Shown in pieces: positions 46,804 through 63,604 of a DNA stretch of 64,000 bases (the stretch's first letter is position 1; the number at the start of each line of letters is the position of its first letter). The notes under the pieces were generated by a model. That model saw nothing but the letters and a program-made list of their open reading frames with translations. It ran no database searches and was not told the DNA's origin. The position numbers and the translations under genes are program-made. Source of the stretch: Apostichopus japonicus (Eukaryota > Echinodermata > Holothuroidea > Aspidochirotida > Stichopodidae); the NCBI RefSeq assembly GCF_037975245.1, contig NC_092576.1, forward strand, positions 7,206,501 to 7,270,500. The letters run 5' to 3'.

Positions 46804-49800
46804 CCTCCTATTTCTTGATTTAAATTTCGTAGCAATTTTTCTCTTCAAAGAAACAAGTAGACTATGTTTTCACATTAAGTTAACTGTTGATCTACGTATA
46901 TCATGGGCGACAAGGAAGTGACAATGATAGTCTGAGGTTCAGATACATGGAGATGTGCATAACATGTATTTTGTATGTTTTATATTGAGTGATCCAACCT
47001 TTGACATTATACTCTTTTGTTTTCCAACAGCTGTCAAATATTAATAATTACCTGTTACATAAGAACTTTACTGATTCCCAATTTAAACTTTCATTTCACA
47101 TGAATGCAATGAAAGGAAAAAAAAGAAGAAAAGTAACATGTTGGTTAACAATGGTGTAAATAACTGTCTTTGAAGTCATTGCACTGTTAAACAATTTACA
47201 ACAATTTACAAAAGATGTCAAAAAGTGCAGTTGCATGTTTAAAACATGTTTGGATAACATAATACTTATATTTAATCCACCAAAAGAACCCTGTGGTTAT
47301 GGGTTTATGTGGTTTAGGGCATAGGGCGTAAACCTTCACCGATCAACAGTTTAACATAATCATGAACGATGCCAAAGTTAATATCTCGAGTGTTAGGACC
47401 AATCAAAGAACTGCAACCAAGTATGTTTCTTGTAAGTTACAAGATGCATTGATGGTTTTCAAGAGTACGCATTTCGACATAGCTTGGTCAGAGTAAAAAT
47501 GCAACACAAGGCAAATTATAGCTTGAAACATGGAATGATTCACTTTTTGTCTCTATGACTTCAACAAATTTAATCAAACGACTGTTAAAATAGAATCGTG
47601 ACATTTAACTTATGTATTTTATGTCTCTGCTACGAAATGTAGTTACATATGAGTTGATACCAACTTCTTGTTAGAAAAATAACAAGTTACTAGACTTGAT
47701 GTTTAATGTTAAGTAAACTATCACTTCAGGAAAGGCAAGAGACTGCTAAGATGATTTTATTCTGTTTCCTTTTTTTTTGTTGCTGAAATGGTCGATTACC
47801 TATTACCCATCATGGCTGTCTTCCTTTTTATTAGAGAGATATTTTCTCAATTGATTATTGCTGCCAACACTTTTGAGAGAAAGGTAGTAACCAGAACTAT
47901 GGATGATATTTACATTCTCACAAGATTGGGACACAAGAAACACTACCCAAATATGTAATCTTGGAAACAGGAGAACTCCATAAATAATCAGGATATTTGG
48001 CATATAGCTATATTTGTGTATAACTCGTTAAATATGCTGTAGGTTTCGGTCTTGTATACAGGGAATGTCTCCTCACGCGGCACTACAAATAACCCCTGGT
48101 CATTGACAACGTACAGACCCACACCTAAGTCTGCTCCATTAAGGTAGTCACTCCTTGGGCAGCAACGTGTGCAACATATATGTGTCTATGGTGGGACTTC
48201 TCATAGGGTGCAGCCACGAAATGTCGCACCCAACTTATTATATGAACGTTTCCTCGCAACTTCCCGTTTAAATACCTGGATGAAGATTACCTTGTGAGAC
48301 TGAAAATACATAAGGCAAGCACTTGAAATAGTTAGATGTCTCCTGTAAAAGCAGCTTTTAACGGCCTTTTGTTATTTTATGAGCTGCTATGTGAATTAAT
48401 ATTTTATTACATTAACAGTGTGGTTAAAAGCGTAACCTGGCAATTTTGACATCGTCGTCACGTAGGCTGGTTTCAGAATATTGTGTCCTTTCAGCAGCTC
48501 TTTTATGAATGCACACCTGACAAACATTTGCAATGTTTGCTTGTGTGTAGCTGTTAAATATTCGTTTGCATAGCGCAATCTAAGTGAACTAAGCTGGATC
48601 AAACCGGTTTGAACTGGTATTCAGCTTTTAATATGTACTAGTGTATCATTGTACATACCTTGATGTTAGGATTCGGAGTGTAGCGAGGTAGGTAACCTTC
48701 ATCAGGGCTTCCGTTGTATTTTCATTTTTACTTTCATTGTCATTCCTACACAATTTGGACTGAAGTCTATCAGTGAGAGAAGTTTGTAGATGGAAAATCC
48801 TAGGAAATACTGAACACTCGTTGTTATGGATGTAAGCCGTATTTATATTTTTTCTGCTCGATACATTGATTAAATCGCAGTTTCGTACATGTATAGCATT
48901 ATATCTAAGTTTCCATGTACATTCCTCTTATCCTCCCTTACCAACGTAAGATCACCATACTCGTGAACCGCCTGTTGAACACCTTCAAGATTGATATACT
49001 GTAGTCATTGAACATACTATGGCAAATACGTAAACAGGAAGTTAAGCATATGTAGTATGTGTTGATTGTATATTCTGCATTATTAGACACTCAAAAATAA
49101 ACAAACAAGTTCTTGAGTGCCTGGCCCAGTATATGAGGCATCAACCAAAACCATGAAATAGTATATAAAGAGCAAGGGGTGTGTTTGTGAGTGGTTTACG
49201 TATTTTTATTCCACTTCTAAATGGTAGATTGTTGATCTTTTCCCATTGACGTACACAGTAAATTCGTCCCTTTCCAGTGCCGCTAGAGCATAGACAGAAG
49301 TTTCACTTGGTTTGTCCAACCAACATTATTAAAGCTGGTGGCTTGAGCTATTATAGCCTATTTGGGGATGACAAAGTATTGATTTGTTAATTCTTTCTTG
49401 ATTTTGTGTTGTCATGACGACTCACTGATGTTAAATGCATCGCCAAAGGACATTAAACTCCCGTTTATATCAGATATTATATATATATATACAAATTAAC
49501 TATAGTTTTATGGCTTTAAAGTTCAGTAAAAATGATATTTTCTCCAATTCGTGAATCCTACAAATACCTATGGTAGATTGTTGACCTTTTCTTATTGCCC
49601 AAAAAAAAAAACATTAAAAAAAAAAACCCTTTTCTTTGGCTGAAGGGGAATGACGTAATTAAAGTAGACCAATCAGATTACAGAAAAAAAAAGCTAGCCC
49701 TGCTCTGTGTATATCTCATAAGACATTCCTTGAAGAAATTTATACAACTATTGCTCAGAAAAAAAGAGTGAAAACATGTTACTTCCTATACACTTTATTA

Positions 49801-50330
49801 ACGTTCATTACGTCATGATGTCTTCGAATATTAAAAATAACTCTGTACGTGCCGGTGACCTATTAATATATTACTTATCTGTACAGGCTGTTTTTTTGAA
49901 AAACAATACTAATAATCTCGTTGGACGTGTTTCTATGTTCAAAAATGAAAGTTCCATACTATAGCCGTTAATTGATTACATATGTTGTAGTAGGAAGTAG
50001 AGATATTCATAATGTCGCTGTTAATATAATACTCAAAAGTAATCTTGTTATTCATGGTCCTTCCTGCCACTATACACGTTTATTATTACAACTGTGTATG
50101 GAAGTACTTAAGTAACAGTGAAGTTTCCAAAAGCGAAATGTGCAAACATTTATTCCATTCATTATTTTTAGTTTCAAAACATTAATAATAATAACATTTT
50201 TTTTAAATTCAGTTTAATGTTATTCCTGCGACATCTGGATGAAAGCCATGCAGATAAATATGAGGTGGACTTTCCCATCACGTGTTATCATCACTCAGTC
50301 TTCTCGCACAATGTTAATATATATATATAT

Positions 50331-51536
<1,206 letters not shown>

Positions 51537-53860
51537 TGCACATAACTATTTACAATGTAAAGGGAAGTCTTCTGTAAAGCCTATGTACATGGTTTAACAA
51601 CACAGAAGACTTCCAAACAGAAAATAATAGAAAAGAGGGTGAAAATGATAATAATATGTACAAGTGTTAGCTACAATTAAACCATAATTAATAAGGAGTA
51701 ATACATTATTAATAAGGCAGGGGAGAATCGAGAATTTAGCCATCAAAAATAGGCTCTAATCAATCAACCATATCTTTGAGTTAGGAAATAGATATTGGGA
51801 TGTGGTTGTCAACTCACAGTAAGGAACATTTTCAATGTACGTTTGACTTTGTCTGCTACAGGAATATTACTTCATCATATTACCAGCATGGCTTACTCAC
51901 CTATAACTTCGGTTGATGCGTACTGATTATTTATCCTCAGAATGAACGTTGTGGAGTATGGAGAAATAATAAAATATACTTTACCCAGTTGGCTTCTTCT
52001 TAGTCATCTATTCATAACGCATAGACTTTATGTGGTGGTTACATGTCAAATTTAATGATTGCAAAAAGACAATCATAAATGTAGTGATGATGGAACCCCC
52101 ACCACCCCAAAAAAAAAATATATATATATATATATAATTAAATTGGTCACTTTAGGCTGATGAAATGTACTTTTACTGTCATGTCGATAAAAGAAAAAAA
52201 AAAACACATATTACACAAATAAATATAGAAACGAAAATAAAGATTGATTCCAAACAGAAGACACGATATTATTGATCAGTTTGGTATGACTTTGCATTAT
52301 TATCTGCAGTGGAAACATCAATATAATCATTGTTGTCACCATCCTCTGAGGCCAACACGAAATAATTAGGTTCCTCTGGATCTCCTTCATCGTCCGAGCA
52401 TCCACTTGCCTACAATAGAAAGGAATTACAGAAAGGGTTAGCACTTTAAAACTCACCAATTTAAGTAACTGACTGTATAGAATAACAAAAGTGATAACAG
52501 AAAGAGAGCTATAGTAGCTATTTGTTACGTGTTTTGTTTGTTTAACTTTACCTGCTTCATATTCTTTAGAAACGTCATGAAGGTGTTTCGAAGGCTCCCG
52601 AAAGACGGCCTCTCTTTAATGGATGAATTCCAAGTGGGGAGCAATTGGTTAAATCTGTGTGTGGAAATTAAGTTGATGAAACAATTCCGTAACATAATAT
52701 AGTTCCCCATCAACTGTGGATTGTTACATATGAGGTAATTGTTGTTACCTACTTACAACATTTGAACGTGACACGTGTTGTACGAAACTGAACTTGAGGC
52801 AAACAGGTATGATATCATATATGCACACTGACATATCTGTGTATTGACTGTTTTCTTATGCGTCTTCTTTACAGTAATATATGTGTATGTATATGACATG
52901 TGTTTTTGTGTGTGTATGTGTATGTTTATAGTTATGTGTATGGGTATGGGTATGGGAACCGGTACGGAACTTCATATCTCCTCAGTCAAACTTGAAACCG
53001 TCTTCAATCCAAAGTCAAACCTATAAAGTGAAGATAAAGGTTAAACCAAAACCAACAACGAAACAGTTTGCTCTCAGCCTGCAGTTTATAATGTCCGATT
53101 TTTTTTATTCAAGTTCACTTATGATACAAACAGCACCATTTCAATTATCAATATTTTGGTAAAGCAATATACAAATTCCTTTGCAAATTTCACCATATAT
53201 CTTAGTGTACTTCTTCTTTTATTATTCCAAACAATTTGTCCTCTGGAATATCATTTTATGTTTTGTTTTACTGTCATAAGATAGCAACCTGCCTTTTGTA
53301 TGATGTGATGTTAGTTTGCACGTTAGTTAGACAACACTTCATAACATTGATACTCACAGTCCTCCTTGCACGCTAGTGGCTGATCAATGTTGCATTTGGC
53401 TTCCAGTTTCTGTTCAATCTCTTGACAAGTCAAACCTCCAAAAGGGTATCACCTTACCATTAAACAGGAAAAAGAAATAATTACAATTCATGATAGACAG
53501 TTAAAGATGTATATAGGGCTTAAACTGTAATTCCTTCCAAAAGTGTGTAATCTATTATATAACATAGAGGAATTTATGAAAGAAAGTCTACAGCAGGGCT
53601 AGCTGGTACAAAAAGAAAGTATACTTACTTTCATAAACTATGTATATCATTTTCAATACACACTCACCTTAGGACGTTATTACACTGACATGCTGTAGAG
53701 AGAAACAACAGTGTGGATGATTAATGGAATTAATTTGTAGTTTAGCTGGACTAAAATCATGACATATTTCCATGAGATATGTTAATCTTTATTTAATGCA
53801 TTTATGTGATGTGTTGAAAAATACAATGTTATTCATATAAAATATCAAATGATAGCTTAC

Positions 53861-53965
53861 CGGTATTTTGTTTCCAAAGTGCGAATAAGCAAACTGCCAG
53901 AATGAAAATACCCGCGAGAATGATATATATGTCGTTCTTAGAAGAACCTGTCTCTGGTTTGGGAT
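53861..53965 (-). CDS. G1' transmembrane exon
   Basis: 105 nt, phase 1-1, differing from the G1 exon by a few substitutions within the hydrophobic span. It is open. Confidence 0.7.
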
Positions 53966-55504
53966 CTGCATAAAACCGTTAACAACAGATGACATTTGTA
54001 AGGTAACACTAGGTATGTCCAAATGATATTTCAAAGTTCCGGTTGTTTCTAAAACACACCGATAATTGAGTTGTTGTTTTATGAGCTATTGTCACCTAGC
54101 ATATCGTAATATTTGCAGCAAAATAGTATGTTATTACATGCTTTTCATTTCATTTTATTTCATTTATTGTTCCTATTCACAGCAACGTACAAGTATAAAA
54201 CAAACAGTTTTCAGAATAACACGTTAACAGTACATGAAATGAAAAGGGAAGTGTGCTGAAAGCACCTGGTGGGCTTGACGACAGCACAATGCCCGAATGT
54301 AACTGAACCGAAAAAAATACATACCTTACAAAACAGACCAAAACAGCTACATAATTTAACTAGATCACTATACCAATCCCTCCTCTTCTCACCTATTCCC
54401 CTTCCTGACCACCACCAACACCACCACACCCCCACATTCTAAGAAGCTACGTAACGTCGTAAAACATTTCTGAAAGATTTCACAGAAGGTGATAGACGTT
54501 AAATGATTTGACTGGATAAGTTATTTCAAACTTTGAAAGTGTTAATGATTATTACAAGGTATATAAGAAACACTTTCACCAATTAGCAGATCAGATCAGG
54601 AAAGAAAATAATAATAATAATGAATCGATTGTTCCGACATAATATGAATAACAGTGTTATAGAAAAGTACTGAATAACTTCAATGTAGTTCTAATGAGAG
54701 AGAATAATAATAAAGAGAAGGCGGCTGTCAATAGTACACAACATCCTTAAGTTGGAAGAATGCGACGAAGTATGCTGATGACAATGCAAAGGCAAACACG
54801 AAAAGAATATGAACAAGTAAAGTTTAGAACAATGTGAAGAACAATCCGAAGAAGTAGCCCAAGATAAAGAAGAATGCAACGAAGAATTTGAAGAAGAATG
54901 CAAAGGAGGAAAAAATACGTAAAACAAAGGAGAAAAATCAGAACAAGAAAAACTCGGAAAGGTATATGTAAATCTTTCCATTAATGAAATAAGTGGATAG
55001 TACATGCAAGATATGAGAAAGAAGAAGAAAGTACAAGAAATCAATACAGTGAAAATTATAAATAATCTCACCAGAGACTTCAAAAGATATTGTTTGGTAG
55101 TAAAGTTGGTTGTAAGGACCTTCTAGGACACACGCGACACTCCCTGTTCTTTTAGTTGGCGAGAATATCAATATTGATGAAGATTCACCAGAGGTTACCT
55201 TTGGAAAGGTGGTGTTTATAACTTTCCAGGTAATGTCTATTGGCACGTTTTGTAACAAGAAACTGCATGTTGCATAGTACGTTCCCTGTTCTCTGATGAT
55301 GTATATGGACCTGTTGTCCTCCATCTCATTAATAGATAGTGTAACGTCGACAAAATTTAAATATGTAATCAAACGGAACATACAATTAAAGAAAATATGC
55401 TTCCTGGTGTTTACGGGAGAGTTGAAAAAGAAACACAACAGTTGTTTTTTACGAACATTCTACAAAATAAAATATGGTAAGTTAAGTGACATTTAAGAAT
55501 TTAC

Positions 55505-57043
55505 CAAATGTTTCAAAGCTTCGTCGAATAGTTGTGGTCGTACCAAACATTGTGTCAGTTACTGCACATGCGATATATCCTTTTTCCTTTGATGGGGAAT
55601 ATATCGCAGAGAAAGATTCCCCAGTAAGTGTAGACGAGAAGATATTATTAGTAGTCAGAGTAACGTTTGAGCTCGTGAAATTTATGTTTGATGTGATATT
55701 TGATGTAGTGCTGACTCTTCCCACAAATGTACTATAATCGGATATTCCAGTTATGCTCGCAGTACATGTCACGTGGACATCGTTGGTCCTCGCTACGAAC
55801 ACTTTTCCAGTGATATCGATTCCGTTTACTTGAACTCCTATTGGCTTCAAACTCACATCTGAGAAATGATTAACAATGTGATGATGTATACACTGTTATT
55901 TACAACTTGTGTATATTAACTGTTTAGTATCTAGTAGGATGGTGAAATTATTGCACAATAGTGTACAGTACTGCACAATAGTTCACAATACTGCACAATA
56001 GTAAGTTGCGCTAAACATAATGCTACAAATCACTCCGCGATGCGGCTAGAATTTCTCCTAGATTGAGCGATCACAATGAACACTGTAAAGGAGTGATTTT
56101 TTATTGTTTGTTTTAATAGTGCACATTAATATATGATGAATACAAACTAAAGTCGGTGTACACCTAAATGTGTCGTAGAATGATTGAATATGAGAAATTA
56201 TTACTTATACCTAACATAACAATGTTTCCTCTATAAAGATTCTGGATTCTTCGTTCATTTCATGGTCACGTAAAAGTTGTGTATCTGTGCGTCATGAGCG
56301 TTAATAACTACGTAATTAGCACAATACTAACATACTGCACACCGTGATAACTACGATAGGTTTAATATCAGTATTCTACCCTTTTAAAGAAAATAAATGA
56401 ATCATGTTGAAGCTTCAAATTATGTAACCGATCAGTATTTTATCACATTTGTCGGTATCAGAAACAGTCAACACAACAGGAAAAGAAAACCGCATATATA
56501 TTAAGGAAGTACAGTACGGAGCTTATTGTTACATCATAACATCGATGGGGTGGATCCCTAAGTTATGAAAACTGATAAAAATAAATAAAACAATACAACA
56601 TTAATCTCCAATACCTCTCAAATCGCTTTGCGTGAATGTAGTCAACTTGGTGTTGCTTTCATTCATTCCTCATCTAATGTGGATGACATATTTCATGAAT
56701 ATCTTACCAAAGGTTTGGAAGCTCCTCCAAATTGTCGTAGTAGTACCAAATGTGTTATCTGTAACTGTGCATTCGATGAACTCTCTTACTTCTTGTGGTA
56801 AGTACGTTACTGAGTATAATGCCACAGAAGATCTGGTAGAGGAACCTTGATGAGCGTCTGTGTCAGTGAACTTGCTCTCTGAATAGAAGTCGGATGTACT
56901 ATTAACTCTCCATACAAGGTTATCATGATAAGGTAGTTTTGTTATGTTAGCGGCACACGTAACCATGGCCTTAGTCTTTCTAGGTATTTTATCCATAGCG
57001 GCGGTTCCGTTGACCTCTACTTCGACCGGTTGGAGTATAAGTT
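55505..57043 (-). CDS. G1' Ig3 and Ig4 exons
   Basis: Two open phase 1-1 exons, 57043-56708 and 55858-55505. The donor of the second reads GTAAAT rather than the GTAAGT of G1, which is weaker but still GT. Confidence 0.65.
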
Positions 57044-58033
57044 CTAGGAATCAAAGAAGACAGATAGATAGATGAATAACCGGTTGTACGATTGTCATCA
57101 TTAGTAGACATGATGTGCATCTAATGACTGAGTTTTGACTTAAACTAACATACCTCTATAAGACTATGGGTTGAGATGAAGAGGTGTATTTTAATCGACA
57201 GTGTAGGAACCGAGAACAAAGTCGTTACTGTGTTAGAAAAGCTTTCTTACCATAAGTAGAAACTTTCAGTATGAACTTGCCAACGACTTCGGCCCCGAAC
57301 AATGCACAACAGACCAGTGTTTCATCCTGTTCTGGTTCATAATATATTGTCGAAGTTGAATTGAATCTATCGTATTACCGTTGTCGTTAACAATACCGTC
57401 TTTCTCTGTCGTTTGGTCAGAACTCAAAGCTTGGCGACTCCAGGTTATATTTGCAGCCGGTATTGAGTTGAGCGCACGGCAGGTGATTGTGAAGTTATTT
57501 CCCTTAACAAGCCAAACCAACTCGGTCTTGTATTCTTTCCCATTAATTGACAAACTCATGTCAGGTGGCACTAGTTTGGGAAAATATGTAACATATAGCT
57601 GTAACCGTGTACCAATAAATATACTAACAGACTGTGCACATTTAATGGATGTAAATTTAGTCTCCGTTAATGTGTACACTTTGGAGAAAAAGAACCTATT
57701 TACCGTTATTTATACCAATGTATAATTAATTGACGATTAAATACAATGCCGTCTTTTATCAGTAACGTTTGACGTGATATGTGGTTGCATATTTAATATA
57801 TCAAATTTAATTAATTCAGCATAAGGACTCGGTTGGCTAAATTCTTGTATGGTTTTCTAGTTCTTATTTTATATCTGCTGAAAGGTTAACAAGTAACTTT
57901 TATTCAACCAATTAGATAAAAATCAGACCATGCATATTGATATATTTATTAGCTTGCAGGTTTTTAGACGAAGAATTGTAATATCTCCATGATGGGAAGA
58001 ACATTATATCAAAGAGTATGAAACTATACATAC

Positions 58034-58430
58034 CTTTAATCTTGAGCAAAACCTTTTCCTTCTTCTTCTTCTCGTCAAGCCAACACGTATATGTCCCTTC
58101 GTGTCCTGTACTAACAGGATTTATGATCAGAGAATTGTTTTCATCTACATGTACGCTGCTGTTCATTAGTTCTCGGAATTCTTCTTCCGCATATATTGTA
58201 TTCTTCATTTCCTGTGCGAATCGTTCTTGGTTATGGAATATCAAATAACCCTCGTATTTCCATTCTTTTAGAGCCGCTTCATTAGCTGTACAGTTTAATA
58301 TCACTTTATCGCCTGGTTTGCTGTCAATAGTAATATCAAAGCTATCCACTGGTGATATTTTGATCATGAAATAAATCGTAATGGAAACAATATGAATTAT
58401 TTTATAATGGCGCAACGAATATGCTGCCAT
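58034..58430 (-). CDS. G1' exon 1: signal peptide and Ig1
   Basis: Open from MAAYSLRHYK to the phase-1 donor GTATGT, 397 nt. It is the same Ig1 as G1 with a single-codon insertion. Confidence 0.7.
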
Positions 58431-58744
58431 TCTTTCTCGATATCTCGATTTATATCTTAGACAGAAAAAAACAAGTGAACTGTCATGAGAGAATATGAAG
58501 ATTGGCTTTTTTTCAACCGTCATTTGATATAGTTGTCTTGTGGGCTAATTGTCATTAACGGTGTTTTGTTTAGATCATTAGTCTAAATATTTATAATTTA
58601 TTGCTATATAAAAACCTCAGCGTTGTAAAATTAGCTTTCATGTCACATGAAATTTAACGATGAAGAGCAAAGGGATTGTGACTATCGATTGAGACTTTCA
58701 ATTTCGATGCTGTAACAATTATTAATACACATTTCAGGAAGGAC

Positions 58745-59140
58745 ATGACTAACTTTTCTTCTGTTTTCCCCCCTCCTTCTCCCCTTGTCCCCCCCCCTTC
58801 TCTTAGCTCTCTTCCACCTTTTTTTCCCTCCACACCTTTCTGTCTTTGTCCTTCTCCAGTTTATTCCCTAACCCCTTCCCTTAATCCTATCTTTGTCCCT
58901 CCACTGTTTATCTCCTACCTCTCCTCTTCCCCTGTTGGTTTCTTTCTTTTTTCTAACCATCCCTTGGCTACTAATTCCCTACATCTATCTCTTTGTGTTC
59001 ACCATGCTCATTGACCTGTCTGTATTCTGTGCATGTTTTTGTCCCTTCTGTTATTGCCACTTGTCGTTTAGCCTTTGACGAAGATCCTGCTAGGATCAAA
59101 ACGTCAGGCCAACTTACTTTTACACATTAATAAATGATAT
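58745..59140. repeat. Dispersed repeat with ribozyme-like end, copy B
   Basis: Duplicate of 14490-14880, including the same two core substitutions described for that copy. Confidence 0.72.
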
Positions 59141-59344
59141 ACGAAGACGAAAGTTTCATCAGAATTTCTTTTAACAATTTTACATCATTTCCATTTGACA
59201 TAGTTATCACACTTATATCGCTAGTTGCACACATTATTATATTGGTGGTTTTATCCTGTATGTAAGACATACTTCAGCTCTTTTGAGTCCCTTGGATTTA
59301 CCCTGCTGCAGGTTCTCAAGTTAAGAAATTATTGTTGACTTAAT

Positions 59345-59700
59345 CACCCAAAGTACATGGCTTACTCAGTTTATACATAATAACAAGAGACAACCGTTAA
59401 TCAGTATAAAATAAAGTATTTCTAAAACCGAAACACATGTTAGTATATGCCACTGTGTACCCAATGTACATGGCTTGATCATATTTGTATACTGTGAATA
59501 AGAGACAAACGTTAATCAGTATAAACTGAAGAATGTTATAACACCATAATACATGTTAGACCAGTCAGCAGATGCTACTGTGCACCCAATGTACACGACT
59601 TGATCAGTTTGTATACTGTGAATAAGAGACCAACCGTTAATCAGTATAAACTAAAGTGTGTTTTGAAACCGTAACACAAGTTAGACCTGTCAGCAGTTAC
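59345..59700. repeat. Tandem repeat of 113-125 bp units, copy B
   Basis: Equivalent of 15101-15455 with a few substitutions. Confidence 0.82.
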
Positions 59701-62464
59701 ACATGTTAAGATATTATAACACACATCAGTTTTAACTCAACGCGTAATCACCGTTACCAGGTTTTCGTTGATAAAGCCATGAGAATCGGATGACGTGGTC
59801 TAAATCTACATCTTCCTGCAAACCAATCATATTTGATTCATAGACTCTCTACACGCATGTAGGCGGAGCTTACCTGAGGACCTCCCATGTGTGATGTACT
59901 ATTGCGTAGTATTAGATTTTGGAGTGATCTTGATCCAACCAATTACAACAGTTTGAAATTTCCATCCCCGGAGACTTATCAATTCTGTATTATTTTATCG
60001 TAAGGTCTCATCATGATTTATCGTAAGTAGAGGTCGTCTATATTCTAACCTGGTTGAACGTCTTCAGTTTACAGTTTAATTTTAAATTAAGTTGATAGAA
60101 GTAGGAGATTAGGGATTTCCCCTACGGAAATCATCAGGCACGTTTCCATCGTTTAAGTGAGGTCGCGAGTCTGTAATAATGAAAGGGCCTAACTTTTCAT
60201 CAAATTGTAGAACACTTATATATTTTGAGGTAATTGTATTGATAAATCACAATTTCATCCAGTCTGATAAAGTAAATAGTTGCAGTCATAACGTTTATAC
60301 AGGGCAGTATTAGGAAGACGGGTTGGGGATTCTCGAAATGGCCAGCATGTAACTGAAAAGGTGTGTGCGGGTTTTTTGGGCGGGTGGAGGGGGGGGGGCA
60401 AATTCCAAATACCCAGATTTATGTAGGTTGGGGCTGAAGTTTAACAGAAAGGTGTGAAACGAACGAATGGGTTTTATAAAGGAGGGGTGTTGCCCTTGGT
60501 TCGTTGAAGGTGATTCCCAAAGAGGGAGGGGGCGAGCGTTAGGAGTCCGCAATCCCCCCCCCCCAAAAAAATGACAATTTTATTTTAATAATCAGCCAAG
60601 GGACGATGGACGTTGGGGGATACCACACCACATTGCGCACGCCATTGAATTGTTGTTTAGTAAAATCTTACTTGCACCGAATAATTGCGTTTTTAATTCG
60701 TGTTCGTGCGTAATATGAAACTACTTCTACAGTACTGTATGTCGTAGGCACATATTTATCAATCCTGTAATATAAAGATTTTATACTAAACGATGGAATC
60801 GTGCTATGGATATCCTCTTCATTGACTTCGGTTTGATGAAAATATCTTCTGCTATCCTCATCTTCTGAAATTACGAAAAGAGCTTTTCTGTGTCATATCG
60901 TGTAAGCGAATTGATGAATGAATCATAAACCAAGCCGCTCTGAGACACATTTTTGTTTCGATATACAATGTGCCAATAGTTTTGTATAATACTTTGTGCT
61001 AAAAATAACACTGTAGACCTGATTAATTTAGTGGTCAAATTTTTAATTAGTGGAGTTCTATATGCAGGCGAATTAACAACGTGACTACACATAAAAAAAA
61101 ACAGATAAATACAATTAGTATAAATACGGCATTATAGCTGTTTCGGCTTATTTGAAAAATTATTTGAGATAATATTTCTCGATCTACTTTAAAATGACAT
61201 CCTCAATGACAGCGTACAACACCTCATTAAAATACTTAAAAACAAACACATTAAATCTAACCTGAAACGAAAAGAACTCGAGAAGTAATCATTAAAAACG
61301 ATAACAGTTTTCAATCATTGATACAGTTCGTTCAATATCTAACATTTACTCTTACAAAATCAAACTATCTACTATCAAAATGAAACAATTTGAAGAGGCA
61401 TCTGCAGTGTCAGCTTGGAGTATATATACAAATTTTCCTTATTACACTTCAAAATTAATAAAGAAAAACTTCTACCTATTCATCTAAATATTAAAATAAC
61501 ACGAGGAGATACCCAGGAGATCTCAACCGGCCTGCTATTAGTTAATTAAATTACATGTCATTACAGAGGAGAGAGATAGAGCGAAATACATAACACTTGA
61601 AAGTACTCAAGTTAATTTCATATTAATTAACATAATATTAATTGGCCATTCATACTTGCTGAGTAGGCTCCTCTTTATCAGTTCTGTCAAAATATATCTA
61701 TAAGATATGGTTTCTATTCTGATTAGCAAGCATTTTATTTAAAGAATTAGGATTACGCATTATTATTTAACTCTCTTTAATTCCAACCTTCTTGTGAAAT
61801 CTTATTCAATAAGTATTGGTGTTTTCAATCAAGTTTTGTTGTTAAATTTTTAAACAGGGGTTTCGTCTTTAAATATCCCACGAGAGTAAACCCGATAAGG
61901 AAATGGACAAATTTCCAGCAAAATTAATATTAATATAATAAAATCAGTTGGCTAATAATTTACCCGACACTGTGTACGTAAGTATCCAACCAAATTACAG
62001 GCAATTTACCCTTGTTATTTGCAAAAAAAAGAGATATCTTGGTCAAGAATCTCAGCACCTTGTTCTGGGGCTTAAACTGTAGGCAACGTTAATTGGTTAC
62101 ATGGGTACCAAAGTTTGGTAAAAATGTTCCCAACTTTTCAAGATTGTAATTAATATATGTAATAAATTTGGTATTTTTTTTTCGTCCCTTAACTAAGTGC
62201 ATGAGTGTGGTGATTTGCAATGATGAAAGCGTCTTAAAGTAATAATGAACTACGTTTAACCCTTAAAAAATTATTAATATTCAGTCATATTCTTCTATAA
62301 CTTTGCTTATGTTTAATCGTAGGTAGTGACGTAGGTAGTATGACGTAGGTCGTATGACGTAGGTCGTATATTATCAGAGTGTCTGACGAAATAGTTTTAT
62401 TTATAGCTATGGATCAGTTATAATAAATTATGTCGTTTAACTTGACAATATTCAGTAATAGTGC

Positions 62465-63604
62465 TTACATTATGTGCTCAATGTAGTCACCACCTAACGA
62501 ATCCTTTTCCAAGCTTGCATATCTCGGTTCGTCTGCAGCAATGTCCTCATCATCATTATCATCATTTGGCTAAAACGTGAAAATTATGTGAAAATTTCAA
62601 CATCAAAATATGTAACGTTTCAAAAAGAGAAGTTTAAATTGCATAGTTACATCATCGTTGTCTTAAAGCAATAAATTAAAGCACCGGTTCTCTGAATGTT
62701 TCAGTTAGTGATCCAACCGATTCGCAGAGATTACAGTAACTGCTGTAAATCTTAAACCAACCGTCGGTAGCATGTGCTGTTAGGTTTACATTAAGAACTG
62801 CGGATATGTGAAATTCCAACAAATCCCAACAACTGGAGTTGTTAGAATTACACATGTTTTCAGTTCTTACTGTAATTCTCATAGAACTTGCCACCGATTG
62901 TCAGCACGATCCAGTTTTTACTTTGGTATAAAGCCTCAAGATTTACAGTAGTAACTGTGTTCTCTGTGGTGAGTGATCACTTGTCATATTCGTTTTCTCG
63001 AAATCTAGGAACATATAAAATAAAATATAATAAATTAAAATCAGATAAATGAATAAACCAGTTTATACCTGATGCTTTATTTTATTGACATACGAATGCC
63101 GCAATATTTAATAAGACATCATTTGTCAGTTAATTGGTATTACATATCAAATTAATAAACATAATTTCAAACTTTTCTTACCTTGGTCATATCATTCAAG
63201 AAAGCATGCAGAGTAGACCGTAGAGTTCGAAATGAAGGGCGCTCATCTACCAGAGGATTCCATATTGATAACATAGTCGAAAAGCTAAGTTGGAAAGAAG
63301 CAATAAAATGTTGATCACAGTGTTTTTAAGTGTAGTATTTCCGGATAAATGTTGCTGTCTATAATGAATCATATTTTCAATAAAAAATTCATAGCAAATT
63401 AACAACCTACGATAATCTCAAAAGAATATTCATATTTCAGGGATTTCTGTTCGGTGTTTTCAGTTACATTACCAACTAGTTAAGCAGTTAAATAAGTAAA
63501 TACTTACATTCCTCCAGGACACGTCAAGGGTTGTTCACAGTACTGTTTTTGTCTCAATTTACTTTCTATTTCTGCACACGTTAGTCCTCCGTATGGAATT
63601 TCAC
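62465..63604 (-). CDS. G4: 3' end of a G2 duplicate (continues right of window)
   Basis: Three open exons, 63604-63508 (97 nt, PYGG block), 63284-63182 (103 nt, RPSF block) and 62569-62465 (105 nt, tail and TAA), all with intact borders and phases as in G2. The tail is 9 nt shorter than in G2 because one DDN unit is missing; PRYASL and DYIEHIM are kept. The activation-segment exon should follow to the right, but an AT tract and what may be a SINE occupy the end of the window. Confidence 0.78.

Larger units (their letters stand above)
52269..58430 (-). pseudogene. G1': duplicate of G1
   Basis: Exons are 58430-58034, 57570-57251, 57043-56708, 55858-55505, 55356-55072, 53965-53861, 53692-53668, 53452-53358, 52654-52552 and 52409-52269. 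Sizes equal those of G1 except exon 1, which has one extra Lys codon in the DEKKK run. The Ig2 frameshift, the lost Ig5 acceptor, the kinase deletion and the C-lobe frameshift are all shared. In-frame potential is therefore the same as G1: signal peptide, Ig1, Ig3, Ig4 and membrane exon, with a short tail. Confidence 0.8.
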